64,000 bases of DNA from Dichetophora obliterata (GCA_963920525.1 OY986439.1:50533482-50597481); one strand, 5' to 3'; positions 1-12,472 are shown, counted from the first letter of the stretch. The notes: generated from the letters alone by a model not told the origin. Translations and numbers: made by a program.

Positions 1-1369
1 GACTACTTGGAATTACGAAAATAATAAAAAAAAAAAAAATAAAAAGTAATCAAGAAACAATAATCCGACTACTTTTAGAAATTATTTTTGACTCTGTTTG
101 AGGTCGACTTGCATCGTTTCAACGGTGAGGTTGTGAAGTGCAACCAGTAATTTTACAACTGAAATCGCTTATACTCTGATACGGCTTTTTCAGTTAACAC
201 AGTTATACGAATAACAGTTATAAGAAAACTTAATCAGTTTTATCAACAAAATTGTTGGGAGTTACAGTATGAACTTTGGGTTCATGGTTCCTTCTCTGTT
301 ACCGCTGCTAATGCTATACATAATAAAAAAAAAAGAATTAAACCTAATTTCTGCAAGTACTCTGATTATTTTTCTTGATTACTTTTAATTCTTTTTGATT
401 ATTTTCAACATCTAAAGTAATCGTAATTATATTGCGATTTTTATAATTATATTACGATTATAAACAGAAATGAATTGTACTTAATCAATTATTTTACAAT
501 TTTAAAAAGTAATCGAATTGCTGATGAATACGATTAGTAATAATCATTAAACAGCTATGATACAAAATAATATATAAATACATAAAAAAGTAATTTAATA
601 GCTTATTCAGTTAAGTGTAATATAAATAAAATGGGTTACTATTGTCTTATATTTATATTAAATTTAAAAATTATTCGTTTTTAAGTATTTTGCAAAATAA
701 TATACCTTTACTTATTCCCAAAAAAAAATCTACTAGTCTTATTGTTTATAGTGAGACTTAAATTAGAAAAACTTCATTCAGCAGCAGCTGTGCTATGAAG
801 CAGACTTAATATATTTATCACAAAATTGTAAAGTTCTTCGTAAAGAGGTTGCGTTAATGCATTTTTTGATAAAAAAGTTTTGATAAAAAAAGTACTATAA
901 AAATGTCTCAATGTCATAATTTTTCTTAAATTTTTTGTTGAATTTAAAGAAATGCCTCCTTTTTATATTTTTGCAAATAAAAACATATATTCATATATGA
1001 GTATGAAAAAAGTATCCAAAAATTTTTCCTAACGGCAACACTGCTTGGACTTATTATATGATGTTTCAGGGATGCTTTCTATTACATTTCTGAAGTCTTT
1101 TTTGGTATACCTTTTGTTACCCATTTTGTTCCTATAATATGCAGTTTTACAGTTATCGGACCTCAAACGTAACTGGTGAAATTCTTCAACCTACCATAAG
1201 CCAGGGTTGTTTTCCGTTGATTTTACGACCACTTATAAATGTTTTGTGTTAGTATTGGAGCCAATTTAACGTAAAATCGAACATAGTACTATCCCTCTCC
1301 AACGGACTTTCCCATCTCTTTATCTCTGGCCAGCATATCCTCTGACTGGAACCATGGTATAATAAGTAA
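1..1369. other. AT-rich intergenic DNA
   Basis: No open frame longer than chance, no recognisable protein match and no clear terminal repeats were seen here. Poly(A) runs and short AT stretches dominate. I see nothing to annotate. Confidence 0.6.
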
Positions 1370-1647
1370 TAGGTAGGAGTGACATTTCGTGTTTCGACCA
1401 TCGAATGTCAAGCAAAAGAAAACAAAAGAGAGAACGTGTGTCACACACATTGGCCGCATTCAGAGGAGTCTCCTGGTGTGAATAGATCATTTAATTGCAA
1501 AGGTTTCTCACTCAAATTTAAAAAAAACAGTTGCCAACTTTTGACTCCGCTGAAAGCTGCCAATATGTGTGACACACGCATTTTATATTGTTTTCTTTTG
1601 TTTGAAATTGCAGCTCGTGAGAAAATAAGTAGTTGTCAGACTACCTA
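1370..1647. repeat. Foldback MITE with about 110-bp inverted arms
   Basis: The left end reads TAGGTAGGAGTGACA and the reverse complement of the right end reads TAGGTAGTCTGACAA. The arms then match imperfectly through CAAAAGAAAACA, a GTGTGTCACACA-type core (1411-1453 against 1558-1600) and an ATTCAGAGGAGTC-like stretch. The total is about 278 bp with a short loop, so the single strand would fold into a long hairpin. No transposase is encoded; the 89-codon frame across it is a by-product of the arms. The target-site duplication is unclear, so I do not assign a superfamily. Confidence 0.65.
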
Positions 1648-2775
1648 ATTTTATCATGAGTGGGACTACATCGTCCAAAATTTTTTGTTTCTTATTTCAG
1701 CTACCATAAGCCTATAGTATCTTTTTTAAAAATATAATGCCATGATAAATGACGCAAATAGTGAAAATAATGTAAATGAAATTCAATGAAATGTAAGTAA
1801 ATACAAATTTTATGTATATGTCTATTATTATGTTTTTTAAGTGTATATTAATTATTTCAATAAGTTTAATTTATATTTTTGTTTATATTTTACTTTGTTT
1901 TTTGTATTAAAACCCATAATTTAAAGTATTATGAAGTAATAAAAGATGAAAATAGTGTGCTTTAATGATGAACCGGATGTACGAATGAACCGAATCGGGG
2001 GCATAAAATAAACTGAAAATAAAAAGATATATAAAAAAAGTAAATTTATTTTATTTTAGCTACAGCTCTACATATATATTGGAAGAAAAAAATTAAATAT
2101 TCTTTTTGAGGATTATTTTTCATTCAAAAGTGCTCCCTGTATTTTATTTTATATCAACAATATTAAATTTAAATGTAATAATATAGTTTGGTGTAATTAT
2201 AAAATAAAAATTCTATCTGAACAAAAAGTATTTTGAAAGAAATAATCAAAGGTTGAGGGGGTGAAAATATAAAATTTTTTTTTGAGAAAAATGACAAAGT
2301 CTTCCAGGGAATACTAATATTTTACATATCGTTTTCGCTTCGATCGGCAGTCCCCTCTCTGCTATACTTTTTTTTCATTATACATGTATACGTCATTCTT
2401 GTTGGCTTCACTGTAATCATCACTACCATCATCTACAACTGCCAATGTCAAGGGATGTGAAAACAATAATGATGGCAATTTTTAATGTACTACGTTTGAT
2501 CCGATAAATCACGATGCATTGGTTTTCACTATTGTTGCTTACACGATTCAACTCATAACTAAGACTTCTAAACGTAAACGCAACTTCAGTATATGATTTG
2601 CTAAGTTTTTTTAGCAGATATTAAAGTGATTTAATGAAATAATTATTTAAATGCATTAATTTTTATTAAAATTTCGACCCTCGGGGGGCTTGAACACCGA
2701 AAATCCCCCCTTGGCTACGGCTATGATTAAACAGTGTAATTTAAATGGATGTGGTCGATGCAAATTACAAATTCG
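1648..2775. other. AT-rich intergenic DNA
   Basis: No gene, paired repeat or transposon end was recognised. Short poly(T) and poly(A) stretches occur throughout. Confidence 0.5.
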
Positions 2776-3251
2776 TACACGGAAAGAAAAAAAAAATCAA
2801 GCATACTGTGCTTGAATCGAACAAAAAGGCTATCAGTTTACACTCAAGCATAAATTTCTCAATTCCAGCACTATTTTGCTATAATTTAGCAAATTTAAAA
2901 TACATGATATTAAGAAAAAATATTTAATTCAAGCAACATTTGCTTAAAACACAAGAATATTTTTCCTACATTCGAGTCTAATATTTACTTGAAATGAGAA
3001 AAATTTGCTTGATTCAAGTAAACAATTTGCTGAACACTATAATAACCTGCTGGGGTTTGAGAAATTTATTTTCCTTGAATTGAGCACAATTTGCTTGATT
3101 TAAGTAAATAATTTACTGAAAACTAAAATAATATAAAGGGTTGCCAATATTCGAAGCGCCCATCTGGCAACACTGTAACTTTCCGCAGTGATGCCAAATC
3201 GACTAATGACATACCGCGTTTGAAGCGTCATTCCAAGCAAATGTTTACAAT

Positions 3252-3412
3252 GGCCGCATTCTAGCCGAAAAAGTGCTCAAGAACTGTTCCACAACTTTCG
3301 GGCTGAATGGTATGCTCTCACAGAACATGTTCCTTGAGATGTCACAATTTATATAGCGAAAATATTTTATGCTACTTCGCTACTTGAGCACTTTTTCGGC
3401 TAGAATGCGGCC
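3252..3412. repeat. 161-bp foldback MITE inserted at the transposase start codon
   Basis: A perfect 31-bp inverted repeat (3251-3281 against 3383-3413, TGGCCGCATTCTAGCCGAAA outermost) encloses about 100 bp. It lies inside the mariner, immediately before the ATG of the transposase. AAT, or AATGG depending on where the edge is drawn, is present on both sides (3249-3253 and 3413-3417). This fits a target duplication, and the duplication leaves an intact ATG on the downstream side. The superfamily is not identifiable from the ends alone. Confidence 0.8.
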
Positions 3413-3413
3413 A

Positions 3414-4498
3414 ATGGAACAGTACACGCCACGCGAACGCTCTAAAATTGTTGAAATTTAAATTCAACAAAACAAGTCAATAGTGAAAACTCAACGTGCT
3501 TTCAAAAAAATAAATAAAGTGAAAAGTGCGCCTTCCAAGAAAACAATTTATCGTTTGTATGAAAGATTTACAACTGGTAATACTCTTGGTAACCCAAAGA
3601 GGCCAAATAAAAAGCGACCAAGGCGATCGGATGAGAATATTGCAGCCGTACGAGCCAGTATTGAGCAGTCACCAACAACATCCCAAAATCGCCGTTCTCA
3701 GCAGCTCGGCATTCCCCGATCCACTTTACAACGCATTTTACGTGTTGATTTGAATTTGTTTCCGTACAAAATTCAATTGGGAAACAAATTGTTGCCTACC
3801 GATAAGCCACGTCGATTGGAATGGGCCCAAAGAGTCATCGAAATGGCTGAAGAAGACGAGCAATTTTGGCATAAAATTATCATGAGCGATGAAGCTCATT
3901 TTCAGTTGAACGGAACGGTAAACAAACAAAATTGCCGTATTTATGCCACTGAAAATCCACAAGAGATTCAAGAGGTACCTCTTCACGATGCAAAAGTCAC
4001 TGTTTGGTGCGGCGTTTGTGCTAAAATGCTCATTGGGCCGTTCTTTTTCGAAGATGATAATGGCCACAGAGTTACTGTCAATCAGGAGCGTTATCGCGAT
4101 ATGATAAACAATTTTTTCATGCCAATCGTTCGTCGAAAGCGTATCAGGCACTACTGGTTTCAACAAAACGGCGCGCCACCACACACAAGCCGCACTACAA
4201 TCGATTTTTTGAAGCAATTGTTCCCTGGCCGTTTGATGTCAAAAAATGGTTATTTCGATTGGCCGCCAAGATCACCAGATTTAACGCCTCCAGACTTCTT
4301 TTTGTGGGGTTATTTGAAATCAAAGGTTTACGTCAACAAGCCAAAGACCCTAGAAGAGCTGAAAACCAACATCCGTCAAGAAATAACCGCCATTCCCATC
4401 GAAATGTTGAAGAAAACCATGAAAATGCTGCAAAACGGGCACAATATGTCGTAGAGGCCAATGGCGACCATTTACGAGATATCATATTCAAGAAATAA
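3414..4498 (+). pseudogene. DD41D mariner transposase, broken by a stop, a frameshift and a D-to-N change
   Basis: This is the remnant of a cut-and-paste transposase of the IS630/Tc1/mariner superfamily, which binds the terminal repeats and moves the element between TA sites. The ATG at 3414 opens a frame starting MEQYTPRERS that hits TAA at 3459-3461. The same frame is then open from 3483 to 4454 (323 residues). Visible in that part are a helix-turn-helix region (residues about 64-90, RRSQQLGIPRSTLQRIL), the first catalytic Asp in MSDEAHF (136), an Asn where the second Asp should be (WFQQNGAPPH, 229), and the third Asp in SPDLTPPDFF (271). Near 4420 one base appears to be missing, because the expected C-terminus (AAKRAQYVVEANGDHLRDI) continues in another frame to a stop ending at 4498. 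The three lesions together make activity very unlikely. Confidence 0.92.
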
Positions 4499-5110
4499 TG
4501 TAAGCAAATCTACTTGAACCCAATTAAATGATATTCATGACCAACAGACAAAAAATTGTGGTTTCTTTGATTTATTTAAAAATAAAATGGGCGCTTCGAA
4601 TATTGGCAGCCCTTTACTTAATAATATACTTAAATAATATGCTTAAAACTATAATTTGAGAAATTCATTTAACTTCAATTGAGAACATTTTGCTTGATTC
4701 AAGTAAATAATTTACTGAAAACTAGAATGATTTGCTCGATTTGCACAAAGCAACAACTCTTTCGTATGCTTTGTTGGCACACATTGGCGACAGTGATCTT
4801 GAGCGTAGATTTTTTTGTCTAGAGACTCTTTTACAACAACTTCAAGATTTTCTTGATTGTTGTAATTCGCTGAATTGTTCAAACGCGACAAAAATAAAAA
4901 TATTTTCTTAATTCAAGTCTTGTTCCAGGCTCTAGATTCAAGTATTTGATGCTTGTTTCAAGCTGTTGTTTATTTTGCGCAATTTTGGCAATAAATGCTC
5001 ATTATAATTGTTTTTTCTTAATTTTAGTTTTTAATGCTTGATTTGAGCAAATGAGACTTAATTTTAAATTTTCTTATATCTAGAAAAATATTTGGTTAAG
5101 ATAAGAATTT

Positions 5111-8100
5111 TATTTCCCTCTTGGTTGACAGGCACAGACAAGAAAACATAGCGGATGTTAAGCCCTTATGGTCAGAGGAATAGCGAATGCGAAAAAATTT
5201 TCACTGCCAACTTAGCAGGGCTCGTCGTGTAGTTGAAAATGCGATATGATTTTTTGATTTTACTGAGCCATTCGAACCTTTAAACTCGATTTCCCAAAAA
5301 AACATAAAAATACACATTGGCCTGAAGGGGGCGATATATATTAGAGCACCCATATCTGCAAACATGGCTTTTTTCACTCCCCGCGTATTGTCCGATAGAA
5401 AAAGGATCAAAGGTGAGAACTGCAACAAAAAAGGCATTCCTTTAGTGGAAAAAAGCCAGTGGTTTCCAAAAAGACAAACAAATTTTGAATAAAACATTCA
5501 TAACATAGTTGGAATCCAAATTTTAAAAATAATGGCCATAGGAGAAAATTTATTGAACAACTTTAAAGTAAAAATCATAGACTAACACTTTTGGGTACTT
5601 ACTTTAACTGTAATTGCAATCATTCATGTCAAAGGAAAAGCCAAATTTTTGATAATTTTTGAGTCAATTTTTTATTTAAACCGCTGTCATTCATGGTTCG
5701 CGCAGGGGCAGGGAAAAGTGAGGCCCTTTCTGAAAGGCTTTTGAATTAATCATCAGGCACAGCACCAGTGATGCCAACCCAAAAAGAGAAAAAAATCCAA
5801 AAATGCGATATAAAACATCGGTGTAAATCCGTTTAAGCAAACATATATATATTTTTTAATTAAAACCTACATTAGTAAATTTACTCAATTAAATTCGTTA
5901 AAAGTTTTTAAAAATTTTTTGTCAAGTTTTTGTTTTTTTTTTTTAAAATTTGCATTTAACTTAAAACAAGTTAGAAACAACGTAAACCAACTAAAAGTTG
6001 AAAGTTAATTCAATGTTAAGAAATATATTCATATCTAGGATTTGTGCACTTTTTATAAATTAGAAAAAATATTTTCATTTAAAGTCTGCTTGACAAACCG
6101 AATGACATTTTAATCGTTGCCAACTTCGCATACGTGCGCAACTTTTAGGGCTGAACTTTTTTTATTGGCAAGTGTTGATAAGCGCAAAATTTTAACGAAT
6201 TAAATAAAAATATTTTTGAGTGATAAGTACATTTTTTTACGATTGAAATTAATTTGGACATAAAATTTGATGAAAAAAAGCGAAACGAAAATTCTGTGTG
6301 AAAAATTCGTAGATTTACCTTATTTTAACGCTGTTATCCGTTTATATGTGCATGGCTTAAATGTCAGTACAAATCTGTAGTTTCCGTGTAGTTGGCACCA
6401 CTGCACAGCACTTTAAATTTTTTTTTGCTTTCTAGAGAGAGTGTTTTAAAGTAAACAAAACTGTCATAGCAAATTTTATTTTTTTTTTTAACAAATATTT
6501 TCTTTGAATAAGACAAAACTGAACTAAGTATAAAGTTATTAATTTCGAAATTGCAAACATATTTCTTTATTTTGAAAACCCCGTGTTCCAATATCGCTAA
6601 AATTTGGCAGTATTGGCAGTAATATATTATTATTGAAACACAACATGATATCGAACACAACTAACTAAGATTGAAACTGGCACCACAAATTAGACTGAAC
6701 TCACACTATCACCTGGATTGGTGTGCCAGAGTATATCTCTTTTCCACACAAGTTTATGCCTGAGTTGGCCCAAATGCATATCCAAATAATTGGGATTTTG
6801 ATTTGGCGGATATGAGATTTATCTCATTTCCACGTAGGTCCTTGGGTTGGACAATGGCCGCAAACCAGTTAAAATGAGTTTAGTGTTTTGGATTGTTTTT
6901 GAAATCAGGATTGTTTTTCGGGTACCTTAAATTGATAATTATTATTATTTAATTCGATGTTGCTTATTTATATAGAATCAAGTTTATTTAAATACGCGTT
7001 TTATATATATTCAATTTTTAATTTCCGCTGAAAAGCCAATTAATGTGCTTAGTGGAAAATCCTAATTGCCAATAGGGGGTATGTTTTAGTACGTAGGTAC
7101 ATTCTGTCTGTCCCGGCTGATTCGGGCAGGATTTAGAATGTAAATCGTGCATGCGTATAGGACGGGTATACGTATCTTTGGAAGATTTCATACCTCCGGA
7201 CGAATCAAAAAAAAAAAAATATATATATATATTTACAATACCGTTAATACCTAAAATTTCCTTCCCTTTAAAAATTTGGCAATCTAATTTTTTACCATAA
7301 ATTGCTTACAGATAAAAAAAATCATATTAAGTTCTACACATAGTTATCATTATCTCTGTTTGTTTTTAAAAAATGGCCTTCCCCACTTTCAAAATATACA
7401 GCTCATATAAAAGATAGGAGGGGTGTATTTCTTGACCATTTTTTAGTGAAATGATATCTTTTCGGAAGTATATTTTCTATTTAACCAAACGAATTTATAA
7501 TTCCCACACGAACATTTTCGAGTTCAAGCCCTTCGTTTACTACTTAAGCTCGAGCTCTGGTAGGCTTTTTGAACCCTATACGGAAAATATACCTACACCT
7601 TTGAAAATAATTTTAGCACAAAGAAAAATATACCCGAATAAGAAATACTGCTTGTTCTAGTTACTCAATACATTGACTTAATTCTCATAAAAAATTGGAT
7701 GAAAATCATAAATGTAGTTTTAGCTTCGAAAAGTACGGAAATGAGTTGTAGAAAATTACAAAAACTACTGGAAAGCTCTGCGATATTTTGTTCAGGACAC
7801 TGCTTAATAACATGAGAAAATTTGTCTGTAAAAATACATTTTACAATCATTTAAAATGTAATTTAAAAACTTTCACAACTTTTAGCCAAACTATTTGTGT
7901 ACTCTATCAACCAACTTGCTTACATAATTATAATTGCTTGTTTTAAAGGACGTTTGCCACAATGATCAAGGAATTTAAAATTAATTAATTCAGGCCAATA
8001 AGTTTGCCGCCTGCCCACAGTGATTCTTTTTTTGGCCCAAAATAATGATAATTTTTATGAGAAATAAATTGATAATTAAAAATAAACAAAAAACCAAATC

Positions 8101-8870
8101 ACAAGCAAGGGAAAAAAAAATAAATTTATGAAATTTTTACATTTCTGCAATTGCATAAATCACAAGACATGAAAACACATCACGTTGAAATTTTTCTCAC
8201 ATGACGCTACGTGCCAATTTCTTCCTGAAGCCATTAATATTACTCAGGAGACATCCACCCCCACATCAAAGCCAAAGAATTTGCAGACAAGCAATGCACG
8301 CAGGGCTGCCAAAGGCGCATTCAAGAATTTCAAATGCACTTTTTATAACTTGTCGTTGAGCTGGTGAGACAAGCAAGAAAAATTCAAATCAATATCGAGA
8401 ATTGATTGCCAATAAATATGAAGATCGAAAAAAAATATAGAACTCATATCTGTAAGCATCAGCTCAAGAGTCGTCCAGTCAAGCGTTTTTATAAATTATA
8501 AAATTAATAGCGACATTTAGGTAGCAGTAAAATAAGAAAGCAGGGGAAATATAAATTTGAAAATATTATTTTTTTGCGTCAAAGTGGTATCAATGCAATT
8601 TGATTTTACCAAAATATTGCGGTTGGAGCCAAAAATCTACAACATCCATGCAACAACATGCTCTGTGACAACTCAAGATCCAACGCATCCATGCCTTGCC
8701 ATTGCATTTAACACACATCTTGTCCGTAAATCCGTCCCGAATCCAATCAAAATCGCAGAAACAAGCAGAAAATTTGTTCATGTTCATTAATGTCGCACAT
8801 CTCAAAAATCATTAAAATATACAAAAAAAAAAAAAAACACGCGCAAAAACAAAAACAGCAGGAAAATACG
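5111..8870. other. Intergenic DNA without recognised genes
   Basis: Several frames of 60-98 codons exist but show no domain, no codon pattern and no splice context. Short AT microsatellite tracts occur near 7210-7235. No paired terminal repeats were found. I see nothing that can be annotated with confidence. Confidence 0.45.
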
Positions 8871-8877
8871 AAAAAAC

Positions 8878-9150
8878 CGCTATATAAACAGATCACTAGC
8901 TGCGATCGCTGCGGCAGGCACTCATCCATCCACTTATTTCTCAGCTCATCTCATCGCTGGCTGATGAAAATCACACACTGATGATGAGCAGGCGAACCTA
9001 TCGAAGGCGCGATCATTCAACGAAGTGTCTACGCTGCGCCACTTTGGCGCCATTCCAAAATGTCGAGCGGATTGAGAGCGATCACAGCGATCGTGCGAAT
9101 CGCCAAAGAAGCAAAAAACCAAAAACAAAAAAGTTACTTGTTGCCGATCT
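8878..9150 (+). promoter_or_regulatory. GC-richer island with a TATA-like box
   Basis: A TATATAAA-type box (CTATATAAACAG) lies at about 8880-8890 in DNA that is clearly richer in G and C than its surroundings up to about 9150. The island contains repeated GCGATCGC/GCGATC palindromic words (near 8902, 9009, 9078 and 9089). This could be a core promoter with a first exon of an unidentified + strand transcript, but no convincing coding frame follows. Two frames read through the island on both strands and look like by-products of base composition. Confidence 0.25.
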
Positions 9151-9327
9151 TCCGACGAAAAAAAACTTCAACGAAAAGAATCTCTCACACGATTTCATGT
9201 AATAAATGATGAGGTTTCAGTGTAATAATTTTAATTTTTTTTTGTATTTGTTGTTGCTGTTCTTAGTGCTGTTTCAACTGCGCGCCAAGTAAAGGCCCAA
9301 TGGTGGACCATCAACTTGGTTGCCGCG

Positions 9328-9470
9328 ACCCAGTGGTAAATGGACACATGACGCAACCAATTATTTCTTAAATACAATGTAGCTGCGAGGCCTCCATCAC
9401 CTGTATACAATTCCGAATTAAATTTTTTCGGACATGGTCGCTAAAACATTGACGATGTCTACCTTACACA
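9328..9470 (+). repeat. Interspersed repeat, copy 1 of an inverted pair
   Basis: The 143-bp segment starting ACCCAGTGGTAAATGGACAC and running through CAATGTAGCTGCGAGGCCTC is found again, reverse-complemented and somewhat diverged, at 48885-49026. The match covers the whole segment and stops near the same points in both copies. No coding capacity or target duplication was recognised. Confidence 0.75.
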
Positions 9471-10011
9471 GTAAGCTACGATGGGAGTAGGTATGCACAA
9501 GATAGGTTTGCACAAGAGAGAACAACAAAAAATTTAACGAAAATTCGCTTGACGCTTAAAACAGCAAACGCCAAAAGAAGCAAACAAATGCAATTGATGC
9601 AACAAATTATTTTCACAATAATTGCTGCAATTCAATACACGAATTCATTACCTTTTTTTAGAATTTCAGAATTAACATTTAATAACATTTACATTTAATA
9701 ACAATTAGTCTGCTTGGTGGTTTGTTCTGCAAAGAACTTATTGTTGTTGCAACCTGTTGCTTCATGAACTTAATTGGCATTAAGCTTATAGATAATTCTA
9801 AAAAATATTATTTTTTTAGAATTATTAAAAACAACATTTACCCATTCTTTTAGATAAAACTTTGTTCTGTTTCAAACATAAAGATTAATAATTTTCATAA
9901 ATACTTACACTTCACTATACTTATACTAAAAACACGATGTTGCTACACAAACGAATAAAGTCAAACTTCTGCTTGAACAATAAAAATAAACTATCGATCT
10001 TAACAGCACAA

Positions 10012-10266
10012 ACAAGATTTTGTCACATCCCGCTTACAGTTTTGCATTACAAAGTCATCACCGAAAAATTTTTACAAGCGGGGAACCATACAAGTGTGGG
10101 AGCCATCATCATATGATATAGGAAACTGTTAAGTAATTTTGTTGAGTGAGCATGAGATGTTCTGAAGAGAGCCAAAATCTTATTAAATTTGTGTAAAAGT
10201 ATAAATTTGTGAAACCGATTACTCACAGATGTTTATTTTTCGTAGCTTTTTATAAAAATATCAAAT
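10012..10266. repeat. 255-bp direct repeat, copy 1
   Basis: It matches 10876-11130 base for base with about eight substitutions and no indels (roughly 97 percent identity), 864 bp apart. It begins ACAAGATTTTGTCACATCCC and ends TATAAAAATATCAAAT. No open frame or polymerase III box was recognised. The 609 bp between the copies contain no recognisable gene. Confidence 0.9.
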
Positions 10267-10875
10267 GCATTTCTAGTCAATGAAAGAATCAGGTAAAGCC
10301 TCATTTATAATCAAACGTTTTAATGATGCCTATTTAAACCATTTTCAATTGTAATTCAAAAAAGATAAATTACTAGCAAGAAATTATCTTTTACTGGGTC
10401 GAAGTAAAAATACCCCTACATAATATTTTAAGTTATTGCATGTATTGAAAGTTTGATGACGTCAATTTTGCTAAAACTCAAGTATAGAACACGCTCATAT
10501 GCAGTTAATATACACTTTATTGTGGAAATTATAAAAGTTATGCTACTTTGATAAGGTAACTCTGTATGGGAGATTGGCTGAGTTTTTATTCGATTTTGCA
10601 AAATATCAAACTCAAAGTGAATATTCTTAGCATATATGCATAATTTTAATGCATTAAACTTATTTTTTGAGGATGTTTATCTACCCTTTTCATACATTTA
10701 CTTTGTATGGGAGGTAGATGTGGCTTACATCCGAATTTGGCAAGCTTTTATTAAATGGAATTTCCGCGATCAAAGCTTATGTGCAAAATTTCAAGTCAAT
10801 ACATTAATTTTTTATGACATTTAAAGGGATTTTATCATTCTATCGACATTTTTCTTTCAGTTTTCCTTTTTTGTG

Positions 10876-11130
10876 ACAAGATTTTGTCACATCCCGCTTA
10901 CAGTTTTGTATTACAAAGTCATCACCGAAAAATTTTTACAAGTGGGGAACCCTACAAGTGTGGGAGCCATCATCATATGATATAGGAAACTGTTAAGTAA
11001 TTTTGTTGAGTGAGCATGAGATGTTCTGAAGAGAGACAAAATCTTATTAAATTTGTGTAAAAGTATAAATTTGTGCAACCGATTACTCACAGATGTTTAT
11101 TATGCGTAGGTTTTTATAAAAATATCAAAT
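10876..11130. repeat. 255-bp direct repeat, copy 2, abutting a hexamer array
   Basis: Second copy of the 10012-10266 segment. Here the palindrome TGTGACAA-GATT-TTGTCACA surrounds the left edge. The copy's last bases (ATATCAAAT) run straight into the ATATCT array, whereas copy 1 continues into unique sequence, so the array begins exactly at the end of the repeat unit. Confidence 0.9.
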
Positions 11131-11926
11131 CTATATCTATATCTATATCTATATATCTATATATCTATATCTATATCTATATCTATATCTATATCTATAT
11201 CTATATCTATATCTATATCTATATCTATATCTATATCTATATCTATATCTATATCTATATCTATATCTATATCTATATCTATATCTATATCTATATCTAT
11301 ATCTATATCTATATCTATATCTATATCTATATCTATATCTATATCTATATCTATATCTATATCTATATCTATATCTATATCTATATCTATATCTATATCT
11401 ATATCTATATCTATATCTATATCTATATCTATATCTATATCTATATCTATATCTATATCTATATCTATATCTATATCTATATCTATATCTATATCTATAT
11501 CTATATCTATATCTATATCTATATCTATATCTATATCTATATCTATATCTATATCTATATCTATATCTATATCTATATCTATATCTATATCTATATCTAT
11601 ATCTATATCTATATCTATATCTATATCTATATCTATATCTATATCTATATCTATATCTATATCTATATCTATATCTATATCTATATCTATATCTATATCT
11701 ATATCTATATCTATATCTATATCTATATCTATATCTATATCTATATCTATATCTATATCTATATCTATATCTATATCTATATCTATATCTATATCTATAT
11801 CTATATCTATATCTATATCTATATCTATATCTATATCTATATCTATATCTATATCTATATCTATATCTATATCTATATCTATATCTATATCTATATCTAT
11901 ATCTATATCTATATCTATATCTATAT
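11131..11926. repeat. (ATATCT)n hexanucleotide array, about 133 units
   Basis: About 796 bp of almost perfect CTATAT/ATATCT hexamers, with two 8-bp variants near the left end (ATATATCT at about 11150-11165) and degeneration at the right (TATTTATACATAAAT). Because six is a multiple of three it has no stop codons in some frames and produces long Ile-Tyr and Arg-Tyr frames on the two strands. These are not genes. Confidence 0.98.
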
Positions 11927-11939
11927 TTATACATAAATC

Positions 11940-12470
11940 TGTAATTCTATACTATTATATAGAATTGAAGTGCAATTTCATGTTGCCATTTAACTCTAAA
12001 AGTACTGGTCTGTTTTTAGGGTATTTTTCTTTCCAAACTTTTATAGTTATTATGTGGGCTTTTCCAAACTGGCGTTATATATGGCCTTTATTGAAAAGGT
12101 AATATTGCTAGCTTTAAAATTAAATAAATATTTAAACTATTTTTAATTTTTAAAATTAGTTCTTCGAACCCTTCCTCGAATTCAATTAGTTCACCAGAAG
12201 CGATGGAACCCCCAAACACCAAAATTTCTCAAAACTATTTTTGGGTTAAAGTTCGTGCAATTACCTTTCTAATGGTAACTCAAATTTAAAATTCAACACG
12301 TTTTTCATTATTCCAGAATATAAAAAAACATTTAACCGAGAAGTGTATATTAAAATCAGAGACCGTTCTAAGTATGCTTTTTATAATAAAAAGCAAAAAA
12401 TAATAATTATCTTGTGACTTTTAAAATTTTGAGCAAAAAATAATAATTATTTCTGCTTTTTATTTTTTTA
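11940..12470. other. AT-rich intergenic DNA
   Basis: No gene or paired repeat was recognised. A short AAAAAATAATAATTAT word occurs twice near 12395 and 12435. Confidence 0.45.
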
Positions 12471-12472
12471 AG

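Larger units (their letters stand above)
3136..4614 (+). mobile_element. Mariner element, DD41D (rosa-type), inactive
   Basis: A 1479-bp Tc1/mariner element. Its 28-bp terminal inverted repeats lie at 3136-3163 and 4587-4614 and differ at one position (AAGGGTTGCC against AAGGGCTGCC at the outer ends). TA target duplications flank it at 3134-3135 and 4615-4616. The 161-bp foldback repeat at 3252-3412 sits inside it, so the unmodified element would be about 1.3 kb. The spacing of the catalytic triad (41 residues between the second and third positions) places it in the DD41D group, which is known from tephritid flies. It is dead: premature stop, frameshift and a changed catalytic residue. Confidence 0.93.
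2776..5110. repeat. Degenerate TTGCTTGATTCAAGTAAAT-motif array, host of a mariner
   Basis: On both sides of the mariner at 3136-4614 the same short motif recurs, built on TTGCTTGA-TTCAAGTAAAT-AATTTACTGAAA. It appears near 2990-3130 on the left and 4680-4740 on the right, with more diverged copies back to about 2800 and out to about 5080. The motif is close to a palindrome. The left edge may be the TACACGGAAAGAAAA at 2775; the right edge is not clear. I read this as an older non-autonomous element into which the mariner inserted. The outer boundaries are approximate. Confidence 0.45.

Noticed and set aside
1379..1648. 89-codon frame
   Set aside because: It lies across a foldback repeat and has no protein similarity or splice support.
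3738..4217. 159-codon - strand frame
   Set aside because: It is antisense to the mariner transposase and has no domain of its own.
8557..9202. Overlapping frames of 60-77 codons on both strands
   Set aside because: Mutually overlapping, no domains, and explained by local base composition.
10012..11130. Paired 255-bp direct repeats as long terminal repeats of a retrotransposon
   Set aside because: No TG...CA ends, no primer binding site, and only 609 bp without coding sequence between them. Also no matching target duplication.
11073..11936. 287- and 261-codon frames of Ile-Tyr and Arg-Tyr repeats
   Set aside because: By-product of the ATATCT hexamer array; both strands are open together.
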